From Trichostrongylus colubriformis (lineage: Eukaryota; Nematoda; Chromadorea; Rhabditida; Trichostrongylidae), in assembly GCA_963978905.1 (NCBI GenBank), contig OZ022261.1, forward strand, positions 21,449,686-21,513,685: DNA of 64,000 bases. The letters are read 5' to 3'. The position numbers and the translations under genes were made by a program. The notes under the pieces were generated by a model. The model saw only the letters and a program-made list of their open reading frames with translations. It was not told the origin of the DNA and searched no databases. This document shows positions 46,151 to 57,788 of this stretch, in pieces. How positions within the stretch are numbered: position 1 is the stretch's first letter; each line of letters opens with the position of its first letter.

Positions 46151-49100
46151 ATTTCACCTACACCCAGTTCATACTGTTCGCCGTCGCTGGTGCTCTTAAC
46201 ATCGCCGTTTTATTCGTTGGCATTCTACATATAATAAATATTTGGAAATATGTGAATGACGAAAAAATGCGCTCGAAACTTTACATTCTCTCGTTAATGT
46301 TTCCGGTAAGTCCCAGAAGGTAATTGGAAAAAGTATATGTATCAAAAACAGTCACGTAATCTGTAGAGGGGACATAATGGGATCAAAATGAAAGGTCATC
46401 TGAAAAACATGGAATTCTCATCACCTCTTTAATGGGAAGAGTAGGCTGATCCACAGACGTTTAAAAGGCGAAGAAATGTGCTTTCAGTTGACAAAGTACA
46501 TAAGCGTAGTGGAGTGTGCATAATTAGGAGCTGTTGTGACTTCGCGCTGGGTTCTCTCGCTATGGCGACACAGCGTGGCTCCGATTTCTCCTGCAGCACA
46601 CCCGAATAGAGTCCTGCGATACTAATGTAATATGACTAAGGCCGCGCTCATACTTTGCTGTGCTGGCGGCAGGGCGTGGCTGCGTATCTCTGCATCTCCG
46701 CATGTGCCACCCTGCCTCGTTGCCTGCATCATCTCTGCACCTCCCCCGTGCTATTCTCCCTCGCTGCCTGTGAACGCAGCCACGCCCTGCCGGCGGTGAC
46801 TATGACCACGGCCTAAGCATTTGTTTGAAAATTTCAATCAACGAATTCAGAAGAAACTAAGTCACTGATCAAACGTTGCTTCTCAGGTGCTCGTCTCTCT
46901 GGACTTTGTATCCATGATTTCACCACGATGTTTCTCGATTTTCTCATCGATTGGAGTGCTATACATTTTGTTTTGCATGTATACCGTGACGTCGTTGTGT
47001 AGGTATGATCGCTTTTGTCGAATATCTATGCAGCACTCCTCTAAAACAAGGAACCGGTGTGGCATAGCCGTGAAAAGCGCAATCCACCCGTATAGGACGT
47101 GGATCAGATCTGCTCCCGTAGGTCCGGTGCGGGGTCGAAACCCCGTCAGTTTGTTGCTTGTTTTAGTGTAGAGCAGCTAACTGCTTTTACGAATCCAGAA
47201 GGAAGACCAGGGCCGCCGCATACCAGAGATATTGATCAGCGCCAAACACTTTTTTATACTGGGTACGTCACCGTCTGGTGGATGTTGACCTCAAACCTTC
47301 GCATGACACGATTTGCGTGTAAAGAGGAAGTTTACGACTACACGTGCATGATCGTCCGTGCTAAGCCGTATGCAAATATGATTATAAATCGGCGACTTCC
47401 ATGAACATTAAGAGGATAGAAGTCTGTCAGCGGCGCATATGGTCCCTATTTCCCCACAAAACATCAAAGAGTCAACGAAACCACAGTTATCATGAAAAGC
47501 AGAAAGACAGCGAGGAAGAAATACTTATTAGAATTTTGAAAATTCATATATGGAGGCAGCTAATAGATCAGGAATCTCAACAGATGTTCCCTAGACAGAA
47601 CTATGGGCGGCAAGATTTGGAGTGGCCAAAATATGTAGTGCAACCGAGTGGACAATCACTTTCCAGGCGGAACACTTGCAATGATTTCCCTTATAGTATA
47701 GTCAGCAGGGGTCTAAGTCCTTTGGCTGAGATTGCATTCATACTCGGCAACGCGACTCTGAGCGTGCCGGATGACGCATAGCCATGAATAAGAACTAATT
47801 GTGGGACCGTGCGCCTGGGCGTTAGCGGGCCATGTTTACAGCCTGAGAGGAAGGGGTTGGGTTCAACTCATGCCAAACATGCCCTTCAACATCCATGAAC
47901 CCTCTTTTTGCTATTCCTTCAGAAGGATGAAGTTGAAGACAGTCATTCAAAGATCGCAAGAATTGATGAACAGAAATAATGTACTGGTGTTTCTATGATT
48001 GTAAAAGGAAGTGGTATGCATGGTGTACAGCAAATGGATCGATCAATGTCAATTTTCTCATTTCACATTTCTGTTAAACACTGATCAATTAGTCTGTTGT
48101 ATCCCAATTATTCGATTGATCAATTGTATTTGGAGATTCATATATGGTAGCCGTGAGCAATTATCGTCAGCTCTCACTAGTGATGAAGCAATAATAAGTC
48201 TTCAAGTTCCACCATGTTGTTGCTGTATGCCGTGTCTTCCGAAAGGAAAACCAAGCGAGTGAGTCCACTCTTGATACCCTTTTTTGAATCTGCTCATTAT
48301 ATTCATTGAAAGTGCGATTTATTTGTTCCAGACGGAATCTCAAAATCGTCGAATGTCTCACTCTACAAGGACCAATTGTACGAGCTTTCCTTATCGTACT
48401 TAACTGTCATTTTGTAGCAGAGAAATGGGGGGATTCTGAGCAGTGAGTTTTTACGAAGGCCAAATCTTCCTCTGTGGAGGGTTATTTCTGAGAGCAAATG
48501 TGCAACCAGTTTTTGTAGCCTTCTTAAAATGACCGAACTCGCCGGACTTCTCTCTTTGTTGTTCACCATATTCGGGGCTCACATCATGGCAAAGCTGACC
48601 GCGGTGAGTTCACCAACATTATCACATGGAGTAATTCTTACGACCTACGGATGTCTTGAAACAGATGTACGTCAAGACACTCGATAGCGTGGTCACGTAA
48701 GAAGGCTGCAGTCGCAACTTACACGGCCATTGCACAGCGGATGTACGAGCTCTTTTCTCAGGATTTAGCGTTCGGCGAGGAAATCGTCCTAGTCATCGCT
48801 TTTGTTTGACACCATCCATCTTGTTCATGTACATCGTCAGGCAGAATGGGAGCACTGCTTGACTTGTGTGATTGGTAGGGGATTATTTTGGTTGCCTTCT
48901 GCAGAGGAGACAAAGCGTCCTCTCCAGCAACATGAAAACCACCCACGAGTGCCAATAATCGAAGTTCAGAAACTTCAGCCCTAGCACAGCAGAGGAACAT
49001 GGAGGAGCTTCAGTGATATTTTGGTTGCCTTCTGCAGAGGAGACAAAGCGTCCTCTCCAGCAACATGAAAACCACCCACGAGTGCCAATAATCGAAGTTC

Positions 49101-52100
49101 AGAAACTTCAGCCCTAGCACAGCAGAGGAAGATGGAGGAGCTTCAGTGATCGATAGTGGGTCACTAATTTTAATCAGGACAAGAGACTAAAATAAAAATA
49201 TTCGGTTTTTTAGGTGGATATCCCACATCCCATGTTTGTCGAAGACCATATCATCGACGAAGCTCTGAAACGGGGTCATGTCCATAAAAACTTGGAATTT
49301 CATTCAAACTACGGAATTGCAGTAGATAAAATTATCCTTTTGGGGTAGACGCTGACTAGTCTCGAAAAGCTGCAGTTTTTGAGAACTAAAATTTAAAATT
49401 AGTTCCCATCCCGGACCGAGGCTGTTTTTGCTCTTCCAGCCCGTATGGCGTGGCGATTTTACTTGGTTATCAAATCGTGCAACACCGTGTGTTGCACTTC
49501 GCCACCCAGGACCGTCTTTTTTGGGTCACAAAGAAACGTCAATTTCTGAGGGCTAAAGCTGTCAGGATACGCTTTCGAATTTGAAGAACGACATCCTGTT
49601 CATGATTGTTTCGAAAATGACTACTTTGTGTTTTAACACCACTACTGAGCAAAACCTCAAATTTAGCAAAACCATGCAATTATGTAGGGGCAGTCATAAG
49701 AGCTAGTCTACAATTCATCTGTAGAACTGAGTAGCTGTCCTATCAATCTCGAAGTGAGTAGTTGTCTGTTGCCTCGTGAGTCTCTAATCTTGTCGAAAAA
49801 AGCTGTAATTTCTGCCTGGATTTTATGAAAAAAAAACTATCCAAAAATAATGGCACTTTGTATGCCATAGCAAATCCTCCGATAGTGGACACCAGTTATA
49901 GGTTTATGATTGATATTATTGCCTCAACTTTCTTCACAACACCATAAATGCGAGCGTAACGCAATTTAACTTTACGTTGAGATTACAATTGCTCAAGCCA
50001 TTAACAAAGCTAAAACAAGAAGTGTCAGTTTCTTGCAGCCAACACCAAGATATTAACCAACTTCATTCAGCTAACCCCTTTCACCCTTATTGCGTTCGTC
50101 AGAGCATGAAAATACAAAGATAATTGCGATACATCCCCAAAACACCATTTCAGACTCACAAAACAGTTCCACGTAGGGCAGAAGAACAAAGATAGGAGTC
50201 GCGAACCACAATCACCGACGAACTCACCTTGACGCACAGCCGGCAGTCGTTGAGACCACCGCTATTCTAATTCAGTAGGTAGCTTCAGATGACTCGGCCC
50301 ACCATGGCGTTTTCGGCTCACACAGCGTGAGAAACTGAGCAAGTTCGTTTGTTATGGTTATGCATTCCTCTTTCCTATTCATTTTCAGGCTTTGGGCGCT
50401 GATCCAAAACGCTTCTAAAGTTTTGAGCGATGGGTTCCGCGATTCGCGCGACAAAATTCTTACAACCACTTCAAACTCCACATCTTCATGACACTGTAGC
50501 CGGTGAGCACCCAGAGGGGTCTCGGGCCTGGATCTTTTTAGGCCATCGAGATGCTCTCTGACCCCTGAGCACAGAGGTCGTTCGGTTTCGCCATTGTACT
50601 CGTCCCCACAAAGCTTACAAGAGATCAGGTAGATCACACCTGAATCAGTGCAACCCCCTACCCGTCCATTAGGACAGACCACACAGTGAGGGGCACAGCA
50701 CACGCGGTCATACCTCCGATTGCGAACTGACTGCTGCTTAAGGTATGTGGGCGCGGTCTGGACCACCCGTACTGCATCGTCCAGACCACATCTGTGCAGA
50801 GCGTTTCTAACGGCCGAACTGACGGTATCTGCACAAAGCGGGCACAGAACGGCACCTTTTCGGCTTCCTCACTCACAGGCCTATTTTGTTTACTCTTGGG
50901 TGGTCCAGACGAAGCTCAATCTTTGAAAAAATAGCCATTTGAAAGGGTTATCTTTCGTGCAAGCTCCAAGGATTCTGCTTCCTCTTGAGTACTCGACGAC
51001 ATTCTTTTTGCTGTACGAAAGATGTTCCTGGAAACTGCCTATTTGGTTCTTGAGGGATGCACCGACCGCAAATGGACCGAAAAAAATTTTTACCGGTGGG
51101 TTTTCTATACCATTTTGTTCGATAGCATCAACAGTTGCACTTGCAGTATGCGGAAAGGAAGCCAATGTCCCCTGGATTTCTTTCGCGTGAACTGGATGTC
51201 TCCGCTTGGCTATTGAGTAGGTTGAAACACGTGTCCATTTCCTTCTGAGTCGAACAGACGATGAAACAGTCGTCTACACAATGGCGGCACAGAGCAGGTC
51301 GGCGATCCAGTAGGAGTTGTTCTATCTTACAAGGAAAGAAATCTTACTTCCCAAGGAACTTTGAAATGAGACCCGGGGGAGATCGATAGAGCTTCGAACG
51401 CTGATTATAACTGTGGAAAGCAAAATTGCCAAATGGCATCCTGAAGCAAGTTACGAGGGGTAAAAGTTTGCCTGTGACTTGCCTGTGACACCTCAATGGC
51501 GAGGCGCTTCGTCATCAGCATGGGCATGTTTCATTGTCAGTAAGTGTACTTTCACTTCTAAACGTTTCCTTGTATGATATTCACGCGTAGGTGGTCGAAT
51601 TACCCCTCTGTGCAAATTTCCAGCCGGATCCAGTTTTTGGCCCAACTTCGGAAAAATAGGGGTGGCCAGGGGTTAAGTAGGAGTTTACGAATTTCCCTCC
51701 ACAAAAATCCTGCAAGCTGAACAAGATAACATAAACATACCTATGACACTTGCCCATCACACTAAACGCACGTAACAAGCGCCAAATAAGAGCATTTGCT
51801 GGGCAAGGGTCAACGACTACTCCTTTGTTAAATGGGTGTCCAACCAATAGCCCATCAATTTTTCCGAGATTTGGCCAAATTCTCGAATTGGCTGAAAACT
51901 TGCTCCATGCGGTAATTTGATCCCCTGAACACGAAAATCACACAGGTTTTGCGTGAAAACGTGTGGCTCGCGCGCTATGGGCTTCCAAACATACCATGAA
52001 ATGGTATTTTTTTCAGAAAAACCTTCATAACTTCATTCAGGTAATCGTTCGACAGATTCTAAATACAGATTTGAGATCAGCATTCAAAAGCGCGTACAGT

Positions 52101-55100
52101 GGTATGTGTCTCATTGCAAATGGCCCTTTCGACAAACCGTCTGATGGCCAAGTGCCTCGCCAGTGAGGTGTCACAGGCAAATTTTGACCCCGCGAAACTC
52201 GCTTCAGGATGCCATTTGGCAATTTAGGTTTTCACAGTTATAATCAGCGTTTGAAGCTCTATCGATCGCCCCGGGTCTCACTTCGAAGTTTCATGGGAAG
52301 TAAAATACCTTCCCTTGTTAGACATATAGGCTACGGCTAGAGCTGGTGCTGACCTCTGTCCCATGGTCATTCCCCTGATCTGCTGGTAGTAGTTCCCAGA
52401 CCATTTGAATATGGTGCAACCCAGACATTCCTTGATTGAAGTCATGACCTGAGAAACCGGAAAGCATGCATGTTAACAGACGATCCATGTTCGCTGAGAA
52501 GTTCAAAGTCGCCTGCTGTGCATCATCTCGATACGTTCGTATAGAGAGATTTCTGGTCGAACGACTCCATGACGTGATTGCACCTGGACCTCGTTTCTCG
52601 GTGCAGATCAAGGAACTTAGCTGTGTGCTGAGAAGGGTAGGGATGAAGGGTAGCAGTTGCACCAGTATAAGGGTTAGCCCCTATACTGCTTATTATTGGA
52701 CGCACCTTGCAATCTGTAGGATTCGTGGAGGATAAGGCCGGGCGAGAGTTCGTGTGTTTTGAGGAGGACGAGAACAGGACAGGTCGGGAGATCACATTCC
52801 AGACGGTGCCCACGGTTTTGATAAATTTTACGGACAATGTCACTCCATACTCTGTGCAATCTCCGACACTGCTTCTGAAGTCGTCCGCAGATGATGTTCT
52901 ACACAGAGTATCGTATGCAGATGTGCTCATGTTATAGCAATAGCTAGCTTCTGTGGTAACACCACAAACTCCCCACCTTTATCACAGATAGATATTTTGA
53001 TGCGATTGGTGCCTGAAAGATCTTAGAGCCCTCTGAGACCTTGTTTCTGCTCCGCGGCCGGATTAGAGACATGTTTTTGGCCGTTTTTGCAGAGAATGGT
53101 AAGCACTGAATTTGCGAATAAGCGGAGATTTATGTCCACCACAGGATAAGGGTCCTGAGGTCTGAAGAACGAGGAGTTCGAGTTCAGGAACTGAGTCACA
53201 GTATCTCACCCAGTCAATCGATAAGTCACGGGGTATCGCGGAAATCTGTTACAGCCCTACAAACTCATCAGGACAGCCTTCGCCTCGAGGAGAAGTTGCG
53301 CGAAAAGCGTCAGCAAGCTGTTACAGGCTAGTTTTTCCGCCATTCCAATCCCTTCCTTGCCATTCTCAGCAAAAACGGCCAAAACCATGTCTCTGTTCCG
53401 TCTCTACAGCAAAAAATGTCGTCGGGTACTCAAGAGGAAGCAGAATCCTTGAAGCTTGCACAAAAGATAACCCTTTCAAATGGCTATCCTTTCAAAAATC
53501 GAGCTTCATCTGGACCAGTCAAGAGCAAGCAAAATAGGCCTGTGATTGAGAAAGCCGAAAAGGGCCAATCTGCGTTCCCTTTGTGACGGATGCCGTTAGT
53601 TCGGCCGTTAGGAACGCTCTGAGCAGATGTGGTCTGGACGATGCAGAATGGGTGGTCGAGATCGCGCCCCATACCTTAAGCAGCAGTCGGTCGCAATCGC
53701 AGGTATGACCGCGCGTCCTATACCCGTCTCTGTGTGGTCTGTCCCAATGGACGGGTAGGGGCTGCACTGAATCAGGTGTGATCTACCTGATCTCTTGTAA
53801 GTTTTGTGGGGACGAGTACATTAGCGAAACCGAAGACCTCTGTGCTCTGGGGTCAGAGAGCATCTCGATGGCCTGAAAAGATCCAGGCCCGAGACCCCTG
53901 GGTGCTCACCGGCTACAATGTCATGAAGATGTGGAGTTTGAAGTAGTTGTAAGAATTGTGTCGCGCGAATCGCGGAACCCATCGCTCATAACTTTAGAAG
54001 CGTTTTGGATTAGTGCCCAAAGCCTGAAAATGAATAGGAAAAAGGAATGCATAACCATAACAAACGAACTTGCTCAGTTTCTCACGCTGCATGAGCCGAA
54101 AACGCCATGTCAGGCCGAGTCCGAGTCATCTGAAGCCACCCACTGAATCAGAATAGCGGTGGTCTCAACGACGGCCGGCTGTGCGTCAAGGTGAGTGATT
54201 GTGGTTCACGACTCCTATCCTTGTTCTTCTGCTCTACGTGGAACTGCTTTGTAAATCTGAAATGGTGTTTGGGGGATGTATCGCAATTTTCTTTGTATTT
54301 TCATGCTCTGACGAAGGCGACAAGGCCGAAACGTTAGCCGTATAAAGTTGGTTAATATCTTGGTGTTGGCTGCAAGAAACTGACATTTATCGAGAAAATA
54401 CCATGCCATGTTTTATGGATAGTCGAACTTGGACACTTACCAAGACAAGAACTCGGACACTTACCAAGACAAGAAGTTGATGTCGTGCACAATGAAACCC
54501 AGTATCCAAGATGTTTTGTTTTGTGGTGCTATTGCTGGCTATGCTGTTCAAAGGCGTGGTACCACAATCCCATGTACTTTTTGAAAAAAAACTGCCGAAA
54601 AACTTTGTTACCTACAATGACCATAGTCGATACCTACGAAACACGCGGTTTCATCTACTATGAGTGGTCTCGCAACAGCAAAACGACGTAGGCCTGCAGC
54701 ATTGAAGCAGCATTGATCAAAGAATGTGTGAGCTACGGGACCGTGCGCCGATGGTTGACAGCATCAGCAACGGCGAGATTGACGGATGGTAAATCACACG
54801 CAGGACTGTGCTACTTCTGACGCGGAAGGAATGCTGTTCCACGAGCTGCTGATCGAGGCAAGACAGTCACCGCTGTCGTAAACACCCACCAGCTACAGCA
54901 GATCACCATCGCTGTTCGAGAAAAGCGCCAGAGAAAGTCCGCGTTTACCTCTCCCTCGTGACGACGCTCGCTCCCACGTCTCGTCCCAGTCCAAGCTACA
55001 GGAGCTCGGCTGGTATGTCCTGCCCCATTCGCCATACTCTCCAGACATTGCCCCTTCTGACTATCACCTATCCCATCCTCTGAAATCCTTCCTGGAGAAG

Positions 55101-57173
55101 GGAAAATTCGTTGATTATGACTTGCTTGCCAAGGTGATCGCTAACTTTTTCGACTCTCAGAACCCAAAGTTCTGGGAGGAGGAGATCAACGATCCACCTG
55201 TGTGGTGGCAGAGTGTTGTTGATAACAATGGTGAATACGTTGTTGCCTATTGGTCATTTGTTGGAAGGAATAATAGTAAGTGATGATCAAAAAATTCCTA
55301 CAAGACTTTGGCACAACCTAAGACACCGTTACTATTAGGTTGTTGCAAAATTAATTTCGATTTTAAAGTATGTATAAATAAGTAGGTTTTTTATTCTGAA
55401 CTACTCCATTTCAAGGAACGCCAGGCATTCCGTTTTGTAGGTTTTTCTCTGCGCTTTCAAAAACTTCTATGATTGTCGCTCTAATTGTTTCAGCCGGCCA
55501 ATTCCAGGGCTGCGTATAATTATTAACCGACGCGACTATCGAGCCATCATGCTTTACGAATTTAAATTGGGACTCTCCCCAGCGGAAGCAGCCCGTAATC
55601 TCAGCATTGTTTTCGGGAGGAATTGCCCTTGCGAACGGACAGTGGAGCTCTGGTCTAAAAAATTTGCTTCTGGTGATTTTGATCTCGAAGAGAACTCGGG
55701 TCGCGGCCGCAGGTCGTCGCTTGATGATGAAGATTTAAGGAGAGCCGTGAAAGCAAATCCGGAAACGAATATTCGAACGTCAGCAGAAGACCCTGGCGTA
55801 CATTATTCTACAGTGGCTAGACACTTGCTGGAAATCGGCAAGGTGAAGACGATGTCGAAGTGGGTGCCTCATGGCCTGACGGATGAGCAGCGCCTCGCAC
55901 GTTTCGACACCTGCTCTAACCTCTTAGTTCGCTACAAAAATGAGCCATTTGTAAACAGTATTATAACTGTTGACGGAAATCGGATTCCTTATGATAACAG
56001 GAAACGGGAATTAGTCTGAATAGATAGGGATGCTCCCCAAAAAACTTTTCTTAAACGCGACCTTCACCCCAAAAAGGTTATGATTACTGTGTGGTGGTGT
56101 TGTATAGGTGTGAGCCACTATAAATTCTCGCAACCTGGTCAGCCAGTCACAGCAGAGTGTCACTGTTGTAATCAGGAGCAAATGTATAGGAATTGCAAAA
56201 ATTGTGGTCCGCGGGGGTGGATAGAGGAGGGCCGACCCTGTTGCAGGACAACGCAAGGCCACACACCTCACAAATCACTCGGCGAAAATTGACCCACTCG
56301 GGTATAAAAGTTCTTCCTTTCCCAGCATACTCTCCTGACCTCTCCCCCACAGGCTATCACTTTTTTCGATCCCTCAGTTCTCATCTGCGTCAGAAACAAT
56401 TCATTAATTTAGACGATGTTGAATGTACCTTCCTTGAGTTCGTTGATTCTCGTGATAGTAATTTTTATATTGAAAGCTTGGAATTATTACCTGTTCGTTG
56501 CCAAAAATTTGTAGAATCTGATGGTTTTTACTTCGATTGCCAAACTTGTGTTTAAGCTGAGCTATAGTAGTTTGAATTTTGCAACAACCTAATATGTGTT
56601 ACTATTGCAGTTTCTGTTTTAGGTGCATCTGCAGAAGTACAAGGTCATGTCTATCTTCCGCTTTGTTGATATCACTATGGCACTGTTTACTGCTCAACTA
56701 CCACTCATATTCGAATTAATTCTCGTGAAATATGGAATCATCAATTGTGGACCTATCCTATCGGCCATGGGCAACGCGAAATGTAAGTTATTTGTATTAA
56801 AGTTTTGAAATCCATTTCTTCCTACCCAAATCGTTCGGTTGATATTATGCTTCAGTTATATGCAATTTTGTTGTTATATGTGAACTGTCACTACTGTCTC
56901 TGTTGGCAACGCGACTATTTCTACCAGAAAAGTAAGTGACCAGAGAGATTTTCTCACTTTCCTGTTCCAGTTGCTTGCTCTGGTCACTTCTCAGGAAAAT
57001 ATTACATCATTGATATCACAGTTTCACCACATGATATCACTTACTATCTTTTAGGTGCGCACTATTTGACAAATCTCCTGAACGCCTACTGGAAATTGCA
57101 AGAAGTGCACAAGAAAAAATGCTACCAAAAGACTACTAACAGATTTCGATCAGAGTCCTCACAAATGCAATAA
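46151..57173 (+). CDS. Organic solute transporter alpha (OST-alpha / DUF300) family
   Basis: Seven-segment membrane protein of the family that forms the OST-alpha/beta bile-acid and steroid carrier in vertebrates; nematodes have several members (osta genes). Exons: 46151-46305, 46887-47002, 48136-48258, 48332-48442, 48510-48603, 56623-56782, 57055-57173; all phases agree. Hallmarks: FTYTQFILFAVAGALNIAVL (membrane), KMRSKLYILSLMFP, SMISPRCFSIFSSIGVLYIL, FIYGSREQLSSAL, then the Cys run VPPCCCCMPCLPKGKP characteristic of the family, LQGPIVRAFLIVLN, and FRFVDITMALFTAQLPLIF. It ends SSQMQ with AATAAA overlapping the stop. About 291 residues are seen; the N-terminal exon(s) are missing. The intron 48604-56622 is 8.0 kb and full of transposons, against 67-1133 bp for the others. 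Confidence 0.88.
46640..46813. mobile_element. GGCCGCGG-terminus MITE, TAA duplication (in an OST-alpha intron)
   Basis: 174 bp from GGCCGCGCTCATACTTTG to the complementary GACTATGACCACGGCC, flanked by TAA at 46637-46639 and 46814-46816. A less diverged relative is at 60092-60326. A 3-bp TTA/TAA duplication suggests the PIF/Harbinger group (inference). Confidence 0.8.
48885..49150. repeat. 133-bp tandem duplication in an OST-alpha intron
   Basis: Units 48885-49017 and 49018-49150, starting ATTTTGGTTGCCTTCTGCAG and ending CTTCAGTGAT. They differ at about one position, so the duplication is recent. No coding function seen. Confidence 0.9.
49151..50020. other. Intronic sequence of OST-alpha, nothing recognised
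   Basis: AT-rich intron sequence between the tandem duplication and the 3' end of a Penelope-like copy. Confidence 0.4.
50021..53190 (-). pseudogene. Penelope-like element family 2, minus copy, decayed
   Basis: From right to left: N-terminal CDKGGEFVVLPQ near 52970; RT start KVRPIISS near 52720; SLYTNVS near 52530; GMTMGQRSAPALAV near 52360; CVDDCF near 51260; Cys cluster CCAPHCVVCPNGRVGGC near 50680; GIY-YIG nuclease in the frame 50272-50766 (VIY ... EYNGETERP, the I of YIG being N, and KTLEAFWI). Frameshifts break the RT half. A foldback element at 51330-52317 interrupts it between AYMS and KIEQ. The 3' region (50021-50270) is shared with the plus copy ending at 54388. Sequence differs clearly from family 1. 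Confidence 0.85.
51330..52317. mobile_element. 988-bp foldback element inserted in PLE family 2
   Basis: Starts CAAGGAAAGAAATCTTACTT and ends with the complement of CAAGGGAAGGTATTTTACTT. The target TTA is duplicated at 51327-51329 and 52318-52320. The inverted arms extend inward about 170 bp (for example ATAACTGTGGAAAGCAAAAT against ATTTAGGTTTTCACAGTTAT). Removing it and one TTA makes the host RT frame continuous across the junction. No transposase. Related sequence near 30481-30580. Confidence 0.9.
53330..54388 (+). pseudogene. Penelope-like element family 2, plus copy, RT deleted
   Basis: Head to head with the minus copy: the inverted pair GCAAAAACGGCCAAAACCATG near 53367 and CATGTTTTTGGCCGTTTTTGC near 53070 marks the shared 5' regions. 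After about 53400 the copy jumps to the region equivalent to 50985, so the RT domain is deleted. The GIY-YIG part is then recognisable (VIYLISCKFCGDEYISETED near 53790, with frame damage; SLITLEAFWISAQSLKMNRK at about 53980-54030). The 3' region contains a hammerhead core. Confidence 0.8.
54300..54345 (+). ncRNA. Hammerhead ribozyme motif at the PLE family 2 3' end
   Basis: CTGACGA at 54308-54314 (consensus CUGANGA), a GGC/GCC stem II with loop GACAAG, GAAA at 54328-54331, then CGTTAGC; GCT upstream can pair with AGC downstream as a short stem. The equivalent in the minus copy (near 50080-50105) keeps CTGACGA but has lost the stem II pairing and GAAAC spacing. Matches the known occurrence of hammerheads in PLEs. 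Confidence 0.6.
54480..55321 (+). pseudogene. Mariner transposase relic C, 5'-truncated
   Basis: The HTH-side peptide VSYGTVRRWF near 54730 and a long C-terminal piece (LQELGWYVLPHSPYSPDIAP, then SDYHLSHPLKSFL, 54980-55270) are mariner transposase; the Asp of SDYHL is the third catalytic residue. The 3' terminus is TTTGGCACAACCTA. No matching 5' terminus was found; it abuts the Penelope relic. The middle with the second catalytic Asp (normally ...HDNARPH) reads DDARSHV. Confidence 0.75.
55335..56592 (+). mobile_element. Mariner element A, full length, inactive
   Basis: 1258 bp, inverted termini TTAGGTTGTTGCAAAATTAA and complement AATTTTGCAACAACCTAA, flanked by TA at 55333-55334 and 56593-56594. 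It lies in the OST-alpha intron, ending 30 bp before exon 56623. Confidence 0.92.
55549..56555 (+). pseudogene. Mariner transposase, broken
   Basis: First 156 codons intact (55549-56019): HTH region MLYEFKLGLSPAEAARNLS, linker GRGRRSS, WVPHGLTDEQRLARFDTCSN, then TVDGNRIPYDNRKRE with the first catalytic Asp. A TGA follows at 56017-56019. Later pieces shift frame near 56170-56200: PKKVMITVWW, LLQDNARPHTSQITRR (second Asp) and YSPDLSPTGYHFF, where the third catalytic Asp is Gly. Function would be cut-and-paste transposition; at least one stop, one frameshift and one active-site change disable it. Confidence 0.9.
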
Positions 57174-57751
57174 ATATAGTGGAACTAGATACGTATTAGA
57201 AATTACATCGAAAATAATCTTATAAAGGTTATGGTCTCTGAAACCACGCTCCAGAGCCACATATTTTCATATTTCTTTATCTACACATTATCAATTTCCT
57301 AGTAAGAATAGGATTGGAAGGCGTCGTATCTCCTACTGACTTCCTCAGAGATGCCTTCTCTGTTGTATGCACTCTTCATTAACGTGAACACGAGGATGTA
57401 GCGCTCACAACCCTAACCGTGCTGCTAGTTTACAACAGGCTCAAGAAGGCAATTAACGCGCGCGGTGACCAAAGTCTCGCGTCGCGTGTCCCAATTAGAG
57501 CGTCCTGGCGCACACTGTTGATGCGTTGTCTCCATGGCAATATTTCAATTGTATGCTCCGTATGAATGTCGCCTAACTTAAAGGTGGTTCTATATCGGTG
57601 ACATGCATTAGCGGCTAGAGTCCGCTGCTTGGAAGATAGTTTCACCAGCGACGCTCAATGGTCAAGAAAAAGCACCCAATCAGAAGTCTTTGGCGTGCCC
57701 AGGAAAGTCAACATGTTGATCCACATTTCATAGATGTTATACTTGTAGCTA
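57174..57751. other. Downstream of OST-alpha
   Basis: The 3' untranslated region of OST-alpha begins here. No coding exon seen before the next mariner. Confidence 0.45.
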
Positions 57752-57788
57752 TTAGGTTGTCGCAAAACGGACCGCATTCTTCAAACTA

